A DNA stretch of 64,000 bases from positions 1,328,861-1,392,860 of the forward strand of contig JAUHXU010000001.1 of assembly GCA_030426805.1 (NCBI GenBank). The letters run 5' to 3'. The position numbers were made by a program, and so were the translations under genes. The stretch comes from a bacterium (GTDB lineage: Bacteria > Planctomycetota > JAFGQW01). A model generated the notes under the pieces. That model searched no databases, was not told where the DNA came from, and worked only from the letters and a program-made list of their open reading frames with translations. Below are positions 58,180-64,000 of this stretch, in pieces (the stretch's first letter is position 1; each line of letters begins with the position of its first letter).

Positions 58180-58674
58180 CTACAGCTCGCCCGAGTCCTC
58201 GACGACCACCTTGGCGCTCGTCGCACCGCTCTGGGAGCCGACCGCCTCGATCTTGTCGAGCACGTCGAGCCCGTCGGTGACGTTGCCGAAGACGACGTGC
58301 TTGCCGTCGAGCCACGGGGTCTCGGTCGTGCAGAGGAAGAACTGGCTGCCGTTGGTGTTCGGCCCGGCGTTGGCCATCGACAGCACGCCCTTGCCGGTGT
58401 GGGTCAGCATGAAGTTCTCGTCCTCGAACTTCTCGCCGTAGATCGACTTCCCGCCGGTGCCGTTGTGGTTCGTGAAGTCGCCGCCCTGGCACATGAAGCT
58501 CGGAATCACGCGGTGAAACGAGCTCCCCTTGTAGCCGAAGCCCTTTTCGCCGGTGCACAGCGCGCGGAAGTTCTCCGCCGTCTTCGGCACGACGTCCGCC
58601 GCGAGTTCCATCGTGATGCGACCGGCCGCCTCGCCGCCGATCGAGATGTCGAAGTAGACCTTGGGGTTGGCCAT
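58180..58674 (-). CDS. Cyclophilin-type peptidyl-prolyl isomerase (eukaryote-like)
   Basis: 164 residues, full cyclophilin A-type domain without signal peptide, so cytosolic. [16 protein letters not shown] (catalytic Arg), [13 protein letters not shown] and [12 protein letters not shown] (the cyclosporin-contact Trp) are all present, more like eukaryotic CypA than E. coli PpiA/B. It accelerates proline isomerisation during folding. It is a single gene, divergent from the nucleotidyltransferase gene. Confidence 0.95.
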   Translation of the reverse strand: MANPKVYFDISIGGEAAGRITMELAADVVPKTAENFRALCTGEKGFGYKGSSFHRVIPSFMCQGGDFTNHNGTGGKSIYGEKFEDENFMLTHTGKGVLSMANAGPNTNGSQFFLCTTETPWLDGKHVVFGNVTDGLDVLDKIEAVGSQSGATSAKVVVEDSGEL

Positions 58675-58781
58675 CGGACGCGCTCCCTGTGTTCGTGGGT
58701 CGAATTCGGGGGCAAGGTAGTCGACCGGCCGGGCATCGACAAGGCCTCCCCGGCGCGACGGCGCCGTGGCATGCTGTTCGG

Positions 58782-59639
58782 ATGCAGCCCTCCGAGATCC
58801 CCGACGACGTCCGCAGCGAGATCGACCGCCGCCTCGACGCGATCGAGCGCGCGGAGGCCGTCACGATCCTCTATGCGTGCGAATCCGGCAGCCGCGCATG
58901 GGGCTTCGCGTCGACGGACAGCGACTACGACGTGCGCTTTCTCTACGTCCACCCGCGCGACCACTACCTGTCGATCGACATCGCGACGCGACGCGACGTC
59001 ATCGAGATTCCGATCGAGGGCGTCTACGACATCGGCGGCTGGGACCTCCCCAAAGCGCTGCGGCTGTTCGCGAAGTCCAATCCGCCGCTCAACGAGTGGC
59101 TCGGCTCGCCGATCGTCTATCGGGAACGCGGCCCGATCGCCGATCGACTTCGCGCCCTGGCGCCGACCGCCTATTCGCCGCGCGCCCAACGGTATCACTA
59201 CCTGTCGATGGCGCGCGGCAACGACCGGGACTTCCTGCGCGGGCCGACCGTGCGCTGGAAGAAATACCTCTACGTGCTGCGGCCGCTTCTCGCGGTGCGT
59301 TGGCTCGAAGCCGGCCTCGGCCCGGTGCCGACACCGTTCGCGACCCTCGTCGAACGCACCGTCGACGACGCTCGGGTCCGGCGCGCGATCGATGCACTGC
59401 TCGCGCGAAAGACCGCCGGTCGCGAGCAGGACGTCGGCCCGCGGGACGAGACGCTGTCGACGTTCATCGCGAACGAACTCGCGCGTGCCGACGACGGGCC
59501 GCTGCGCTCACCGCAAGGGAGCGGGGAGAAAGGCCTTTCTCCCTGCGCCCTTATCAGACTGTCGGGCTCGAGCCTCGCGGTCACGCGCCCCGACCGCGCC
59601 GCCCTCGACGCCCTGTTCCGCGACGCGCTCGCGGATTGA
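58782..59639 (+). CDS. YcgL/RlaP-type nucleotidyltransferase
   Basis: 285 residues. The pol-beta nucleotidyltransferase motif appears as [20 protein letters not shown] (about 27-46; GS, then DxD), in the form of COG3541 proteins. RlaP relatives of this family occur in RNA-repair operons beside RNA ligases; here no ligase or RtcB gene is near. It would add a nucleotide to an RNA or other acceptor. Residues 246-262 look like an insertion ([17 protein letters not shown]), which may mark a small inserted repeat. Start ATG 58782. Confidence 0.82.
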   Translation: MQPSEIPDDVRSEIDRRLDAIERAEAVTILYACESGSRAWGFASTDSDYDVRFLYVHPRDHYLSIDIATRRDVIEIPIEGVYDIGGWDLPKALRLFAKSNPPLNEWLGSPIVYRERGPIADRLRALAPTAYSPRAQRYHYLSMARGNDRDFLRGPTVRWKKYLYVLRPLLAVRWLEAGLGPVPTPFATLVERTVDDARVRRAIDALLARKTAGREQDVGPRDETLSTFIANELARADDGPLRSPQGSGEKGLSPCALIRLSGSSLAVTRPDRAALDALFRDALAD

Positions 59640-59721
59640 CTGGCGGATCCGTTCCCGATTCGATACGCTCGTCGGCGGTGTAAATGCAGGCTGGGGAGTT
59701 CACGAGTAGGAGAAACGGACA

Positions 59722-60453
59722 ATGTCATTGCATCGAACCCGCGTTCTGTTGCTGTGCCTCGCAACCGCCACGCCCGTGGCCTGTTCGGCGACGAGTCGGT
59801 CGGAGGCGTACGATCAACTCCTCGCCGAAGCGTCGGATCCGACGCCGATCGCGGAGCCGATCGCGCCGATGGAACCGGTAGCCCCGGCTCCGACGACGAC
59901 CCCGGCGCCGATGGCGCACCCGTCCGCACTCGCGATCTCGCCGTCGGCGCTCGCCCCCGCGCGCAAGTCGTCGGACGAGGGCGAGGCTCGTGACGACGGC
60001 CGCCGGCCCGACCGAACCGGCAACTGGGAACTGACGCTGTTCGGCAGCGGCGTGAGCAACCAGGACTTCGACGCCGGCGCGTTCAGCGGCGGCGGCAGCA
60101 TCGGTTACTACCTCGGCGACGTCGTCGAACTCGCGATCCGACAGAACGTCGCGTTCATCGATGCCGGCGACTCCGACTGGAACGGCTCGACGCGAGCGGC
60201 GATCGACTTCCACCTGCCGCTCCCGGTGGTGAAGCCGTTCATCGGCGCGAACTTCGGCTGGGTCTACGGCGACACCGTCAAGGAGACGATGGCCGCGGCA
60301 CCCGAAGCCGGCGTCAAGATCTTCGCGAAGCAAGACGTGTTCATCTTCGCGATGGCCGAATACCAGTTCTTCTTCGAGGACACGGACCAGGCCGGCGACG
60401 CGTTCGAGGACGGCAGCTTCGTCTACAGCCTCGGCATCGGCTTCACGTTCTGA
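59722..60453 (+). CDS. Probable outer-membrane protein with lipoprotein signal
   Basis: 243 residues. The signal peptide ends PVAC (lipobox, C21). A long Pro/Ala/Ser/Asp linker (30-95) is followed by a 140-residue beta-rich part with alternating hydrophobic strands and a terminal Phe (GIGFTF), the pattern of a small outer-membrane barrel. The function is unknown. AGGAG precedes the ATG. The genes at 59722 and 60500 face each other over a shared hairpin and both look like barrel proteins. Confidence 0.72.
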   Translation: MSLHRTRVLLLCLATATPVACSATSRSEAYDQLLAEASDPTPIAEPIAPMEPVAPAPTTTPAPMAHPSALAISPSALAPARKSSDEGEARDDGRRPDRTGNWELTLFGSGVSNQDFDAGAFSGGGSIGYYLGDVVELAIRQNVAFIDAGDSDWNGSTRAAIDFHLPLPVVKPFIGANFGWVYGDTVKETMAAAPEAGVKIFAKQDVFIFAMAEYQFFFEDTDQAGDAFEDGSFVYSLGIGFTF

Positions 60454-60467
60454 GACGGCTTCGTCGT

Positions 60468-60502
60468 TGATGCGCGAGCGCCATTGGGGCGCTCGCGCAT
60501 CA
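60468..60502. terminator. Bidirectional hairpin between convergent genes
   Basis: A perfect 15-bp stem (60468-60482 with 60488-60502) with a 5-nt ATTGG loop. It follows the stop at 60453 by 14 nt and contains the stop codon of the minus-strand gene in its right arm. There is no T run on either side; it may work as a transcription end in both directions. Confidence 0.55.
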
Positions 60503-61111
60503 GAAGCGGATCGCGATGCCGGCGACGGCCGTGAGTGCCGCCAGGTCGGCGTCCCACTTGCGGTAGGTCGTCCACGTGTAGCGCGCGGCGACGGAGACCA
60601 TGAAGCGGTCACCGAGCGGAAGTTCGGCGCCGGCTTCGGCGATCACACCGATGCCGAAGTCCCAGTCGTCCTCGCCGGCGCTGAGGAGCTTGATCTCGGA
60701 GTCCTCCTCCCACGCCCAGGCGAAGCGCGGGCCGGCTCCGACGCGGAGGTTCGGGACGCCGCTGTCGACGACGTCCTTCTCGGTCGTGTGCAGCCACATC
60801 AGTCCCGAGATCGCGAGCATGTCGAGCCGCGCGCGGGACTGCCCTCCGGGCACGCTCATCGACTCGCTGCGCGTCGTCCCGTAGTCGATGACCCCGCCGC
60901 CGCTCACGTGATCCCGGAGGGGCAGCACCGAACTGCCGGAGATCGTGAACCACGGGTCCTCGTAGCCGGCATCCTCGAGGTCTCCGACGGGATGACTCGC
61001 ACCCGCCATGAAGCGAACGGCACCGCGACCGGACGTCGGATCGACCGCCGCGCACCCGGTGAGCAGCCAGCCCGCCACGAGCAGCGCGAGAGCGACCACC
61101 GCCCGATTCAC
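60500..61111 (-). CDS. Lipoprotein/outer-membrane barrel-like protein
   Basis: 203 residues. The GTG start at 61111 overlaps the stop of the upstream secreted-protein gene (GTGA). Signal with LLTGC lipobox (C19). The mature part has beta strands and ends GIAIRF with a C-terminal Phe. The segment EAGAELPLGDRFMVSVAARY resembles OmpA-like or OmpW-like barrels, but no family is certain. It is co-transcribed with the gene at 61108. Confidence 0.68.
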   Translation of the reverse strand: MNRAVVALALLVAGWLLTGCAAVDPTSGRGAVRFMAGASHPVGDLEDAGYEDPWFTISGSSVLPLRDHVSGGGVIDYGTTRSESMSVPGGQSRARLDMLAISGLMWLHTTEKDVVDSGVPNLRVGAGPRFAWAWEEDSEIKLLSAGEDDWDFGIGVIAEAGAELPLGDRFMVSVAARYTWTTYRKWDADLAALTAVAGIAIRF

Positions 61112-62199
61112 GGAGCGACGATCGCGTCGACGACGTTCGTGAAGTCGTTGGTCGTGCCGAGGCGCACCGACTGGAACACGAACGGAACCCCGACGAGCAG
61201 CGGCAGCGGCGGGATCCACAAGGTCGCCCGTCCGACGCCGACCGAATCGACGGGTCCGCCGAGCCACGGCAACGGGCGACGCAGATACATCACACCGTTG
61301 ATGCCGGGGATCGGCACGCCCGCGGGCTCGATCGCGTTGTCGACGAACAGGACGAACTGGTCGCCGCGGCGGGCGTGGACCGAGAACAACGCGTTGGTGC
61401 CGAGGCGAAACGTGTCGCGGGTCGGCGTGGCCTGCGCTCCTTCGATGACGAGCGACGGCGAATTGCGAAAGCGCAACCGCATCATCAGGCGCGTGCCGGT
61501 GGCCTGCAACGTGCCGCGGGTCGCGCCGGCCGCGCCCGACCCGGTCATGCCGACCGACGCGACCGTCGGGGGCAGATCGGCGCGCTTCGGCGCGTAGACC
61601 GTTTGGTGCGACACCGCGTTGCGCACTTGCGACGGATCGAGGACCTTTTGGATCTCGACGACGATGTCGCCGTAGCCACGGTAGCGAAACGCCGTCGTGA
61701 AGAGCAGCCGCGTCCAGCCACTGGGACCGTAGTTGATCGACTTCGTGCGCAGCGACACGACGACGGTGGCGTCGACGAGGTTCGACGCGAAGCGGGAACG
61801 GGGCGGCGGGGACGCGGCGTGCCCGACGATCACGTCGAGCGAGCGGTAGTGCACCCACCCCGGCAGTTGCGCACCCACCTCGATCGACAGAATGTCGTCG
61901 GACGCCGGCGGCAGGTAGCGCGCGGGGATCCGGAACTGGGTGCGCGCTTCGTCGAACGCGTTCGACGGCACCGATCCGAGCGGTCCGGTGTGGCCCTGAA
62001 GACCGTGGAGCGTGTCCAGCGGGATCGCGACGTGCGACTGCGCCCCGACCGAACGGTGCGTCATCGACGTGCCCAACAGCGACGCGGCGATCGCGAGCGC
62101 AATCACGGTGCACGCCGCGCGCTCGCGCAACGGACCGGACCGTCGGGCGTGATTCATCGACGACGTCCCCGGTATCCCGCTCGCGCGGGCGCGACTCAT
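61108..62199 (-). CDS. Secreted protein of unknown function (paralog of the gene at 8057)
   Basis: 363 residues from the ATG at 62199 that overlaps the fumC stop (ATGA); a Met at 62157 gives a shorter, more standard signal peptide and may be the real start. The signal ends near SVGAQ. The mature part follows the 8057-9058 protein segment by segment: [35 protein letters not shown], and the C-terminal FTNVVDAIV. The family has no name I know. Confidence 0.75.
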   Translation of the reverse strand: MSRARASGIPGTSSMNHARRSGPLRERAACTVIALAIAASLLGTSMTHRSVGAQSHVAIPLDTLHGLQGHTGPLGSVPSNAFDEARTQFRIPARYLPPASDDILSIEVGAQLPGWVHYRSLDVIVGHAASPPPRSRFASNLVDATVVVSLRTKSINYGPSGWTRLLFTTAFRYRGYGDIVVEIQKVLDPSQVRNAVSHQTVYAPKRADLPPTVASVGMTGSGAAGATRGTLQATGTRLMMRLRFRNSPSLVIEGAQATPTRDTFRLGTNALFSVHARRGDQFVLFVDNAIEPAGVPIPGINGVMYLRRPLPWLGGPVDSVGVGRATLWIPPLPLLVGVPFVFQSVRLGTTNDFTNVVDAIVAP

Positions 62200-63581
62200 C
62201 CGCCGATCATGTTCTCCGGACGAACGAGTCGATCGAACTCTTCCACCGTCAGGAAGCCCAGCGCTTCCGCAGCGGCCTTCAGCGTCGTCTCCTCGGCGTA
62301 CGCCTTCTTGGCCACTTGTGCTGCTTTATCGTAACCGATGTGCTGGTTCAGTGCGGTGACGAGCATCAGCGAATTGTGAAGATTCTCGGCGATTCGCCGG
62401 TCGTTCGGCTCGATGCCGACGACGCACTTCTCGGTGAAGCTCTGTGCGGCATCCGCGAGCAACCGGACGCTCTGCAGCACGTTGTAAACGATGACCGGCT
62501 TGAAGACGTTCAACTCGAAATGGCCCTGGCTGCCCGCGAAACCGACCGTCACGTCGTTGCCGAGCACTTGCGTGCAGACCATCGTCAACGCTTCACACTG
62601 CGTCGGGTTGACCTTGCCGGGCATGATGCTCGACCCCGGCTCGTTGGCCGGCAGCTTCAGTTCGCCGATCCCGCACCGCGGTCCGCTGCCGAGGAGGCGG
62701 ATGTCGTTCGCGATCTTGAATAGAGACATCGCGACCGAGCGCAGCGTCCCGCTCAGCTCGACCAGCGCGTCCTTCGTCGCGAGTGCCTCGAACTTGTTCG
62801 GCGCCGTCACGAAGTCGATCCCGCTGATGCGCGCGATCGCCGCCGCGACGCGCGTCGCGTATTCCGGGTGCGTGTTGAGCCCGGTGCCGACGGCCGTTCC
62901 GCCGAGCGCGAGTTCCTGCACCGCCGGCAACGCACCCTCGACCCGGCGGATCGCGTTCGCGACCATCGTCGTGTAGCCGGAGAACTCCTGCCCGAGCGTG
63001 AGCGGCGTCGCATCCTGCAGGTGCGTGCGACCGATCTTGATCGTCGACGCGAACGCGGTCGCCTTTGCGTCGAGCGCGTCGCGCAACCCGGCGAGCGCCG
63101 GAACCAATGCGCCGATCACCTCGCTCGCGCACGCGACGTGCATCGCGGTCGGAAAGACGTCGTTGGACGACTGCGACATGTTCACGTCGTCGTTGGGGTG
63201 CACGGGCGTCTTCGAGCCCATCTCCCCGCCGGCAAGCTCGATCGCGCGGTTCGCGATGACCTCGTTCGCGTTCATGTTCGTCTGCGTGCCGGACCCCGTC
63301 TGCCACACGACGAGCGGGAAGTGGTCGTCGAGTTTGCCGGCGATCACCTCGTCGGCCGCAGTGACGATGCGCTCGCACTGGGCCGCATCGAGCTTCCCGA
63401 GATCGCGATTCACTTCGGCGGCGGCCCGCTTGACGATCCCGAGCGCGCGGACGAGCGGCTTCGGCATGCGCTCGCCGCCGATCTTGAAGTTCTGCAGCGA
63501 GCGCTGCGTCTGAGCGCCCCAGTAGCGCGACGCGTCGACCTCGACGACACCGAGGGAGTCGGTTTCGCTCCGCGTGGGCAT
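62196..63581 (-). CDS. fumC: Fumarate hydratase, class II
   Basis: 461 residues, oxygen-stable fumarase of the TCA cycle (fumarate to malate). The active-site loop [15 protein letters not shown] near 318, [14 protein letters not shown] near 131 and [16 protein letters not shown] near 185 match class II enzymes. The ATG at 63581 is preferred over the start nine codons upstream, because GGAG lies 6 nt before it and length fits FumC. Its stop overlaps the secreted-protein gene. Confidence 0.96.
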   Translation of the reverse strand: MPTRSETDSLGVVEVDASRYWGAQTQRSLQNFKIGGERMPKPLVRALGIVKRAAAEVNRDLGKLDAAQCERIVTAADEVIAGKLDDHFPLVVWQTGSGTQTNMNANEVIANRAIELAGGEMGSKTPVHPNDDVNMSQSSNDVFPTAMHVACASEVIGALVPALAGLRDALDAKATAFASTIKIGRTHLQDATPLTLGQEFSGYTTMVANAIRRVEGALPAVQELALGGTAVGTGLNTHPEYATRVAAAIARISGIDFVTAPNKFEALATKDALVELSGTLRSVAMSLFKIANDIRLLGSGPRCGIGELKLPANEPGSSIMPGKVNPTQCEALTMVCTQVLGNDVTVGFAGSQGHFELNVFKPVIVYNVLQSVRLLADAAQSFTEKCVVGIEPNDRRIAENLHNSLMLVTALNQHIGYDKAAQVAKKAYAEETTLKAAAEALGFLTVEEFDRLVRPENMIGG

Positions 63582-63680
63582 GGCGTTCTCCAAGCGTGGT
63601 GCGGCCATCCGCGCGAGCCCGGAAGGAAGGTCGACCGCAGGGGATCGATCGGGGTGACCCCGGGGGCTCCGCGCAAGGGA

Positions 63681-63718
63681 AGGGGCGCCGCCGGGTCATC
63701 CATCCGGCGAGCGCCCCT
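63681..63718. promoter_or_regulatory. 14-bp hairpin in the fumC upstream region
   Basis: AGGGGCGC-CGCCGG (63681-63694) pairs with CCGGCG-GCGCCCCT (63704-63718, one bulged A at 63710) around a 9-nt loop. It lies between the divergent fumC and LutB-like genes, about 100 nt before the fumC start. It could be a fumC leader structure or an upstream terminator; there is no T run. Confidence 0.3.
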
Positions 63719-63799
63719 CGATTGCTTCCGTCGGGAAACGTCTTAGCCCATCTGCTCGGCCAGGCAAGCCCGAACGCGGGCCTGCTATCATCGGGCACG

Positions 63800-64000
63800 A
63801 TGCCCGACCTCCGCTCCCTGCGCCGACGACTCGACCGCGCGCTCGACGATCACGCCGCCGCCGACGCGGTCGGCCGCGCCACCCGCGCGACGTGCGCGAA
63901 GCACGACGCGCTGCGCGAGGCGACCGGCGAGTGGGAGGCGATGCGACGCCGGGCACAGGCGATCCGCCGCGAGGTCGTCGAACACCTCGATCCGCTCGTC
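63800..64000 (+). CDS. LutB-like Fe-S protein, N-terminal fragment (cut by window end)
   Basis: The first 67 residues only. The helical pattern with ATRATCAKHDALRE and WEAMRRRAQAIRREVVEHLD is like the start of LutB/LldF-type ferredoxin-containing proteins of lactate utilisation (electron transfer from L-lactate with LutA and LutC). A TATCAT at 63786-63791 is only 8 nt before the ATG, so the mRNA may be leaderless. The Fe-S motifs would be beyond the window, so the call is tentative. Confidence 0.5.
   Translation, partial: MPDLRSLRRRLDRALDDHAAADAVGRATRATCAKHDALREATGEWEAMRRRAQAIRREVVEHLDPLV

Overview
The window comes from a high-G+C bacterium (by eye about two thirds G+C) with a Gram-negative type envelope: several lipoproteins and likely outer-membrane barrels are present. 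A metal-permease/DtxR fusion like chlamydial YtgCR, families of anonymous secreted proteins and a eukaryote-like cyclophilin fit the PVC group. A planctomycete is my best guess, by inference only; no rRNA or other phylogenetic marker lies here. I see no tRNA, rRNA, CRISPR array, phage or transposase gene. Many neighbouring genes on one strand overlap by a single NTGA (ATGA, GTGA or TTGA).

Layout. 1-2194: two manganese/iron-type ABC permeases, each with a C-terminal DNA-binding-like domain. 2195-2969: non-coding DNA holding two inverted copies of a 167-bp hairpin element. 2970-8070: a pseudo-receiver, a YfcC-like transporter, a secreted thioredoxin-like gene interrupted by one in-frame UGA exactly where the first Cys of a CxxC motif should be (probable selenoprotein), a lipoprotein MsrB overlapping it, and a DUF3311/SSS symporter pair. 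8057-13994 (minus): a secreted protein, then a DprE1-like, DprE2-like, MoxR ATPase and TraB-like cluster. 14172-16239: a metalloprotease lipoprotein, a secreted protein and a 3'-end sRNA candidate with a strong terminator. 16258-21491 (minus): S9 dipeptidyl peptidase, phosphoesterase and bacterial dynamin in one overlapping operon. 21584-30134: metallo-beta-lactamase fold hydrolase, His-rich coiled-coil protein, POT transporter, macrodomain protein, repeat element A, aldo/keto reductase, and a SulP-STAS-CBS transporter with a CBS partner. 30139-41039: MetH, K+ channel, aldehyde dehydrogenase/MoaC, TRL-like lipoprotein, endonuclease III with a GT39-like enzyme, and a DUF3465 protein. 41110-41546: repeat element B.

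41763-48492 is a complete SUF iron-sulfur operon (Rrf2 regulator, SufB, SufC, SufD, SufS, SufU, SufT-like), followed by an overlapping pseudouridine synthase. 48496-57922 (minus) holds the 2-oxoacid (pyruvate-type) dehydrogenase genes E1alpha, E1beta, E2 and E3. After these come three tandem secreted paralogs, a lipoate ligase-like gene, repeat C and a PduO-type corrinoid adenosyltransferase. 58180-64000: cyclophilin, YcgL/RlaP-like nucleotidyltransferase, two envelope proteins, a paralog of the 8-kb secreted protein, fumarase C, and the start of a LutB-like gene cut by the window edge.

Functional links: the thioredoxin-like protein probably reduces MsrB outside the cytoplasm; the lipoate ligase-like protein would lipoylate the E2 encoded nearby; MetH and the adenosyltransferase both need corrinoid; SUF output would serve Fe-S enzymes. 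The strongest unusual signals are the candidate selenocysteine codon, the 167-bp hairpin elements, and a modular dispersed repeat found at three places.
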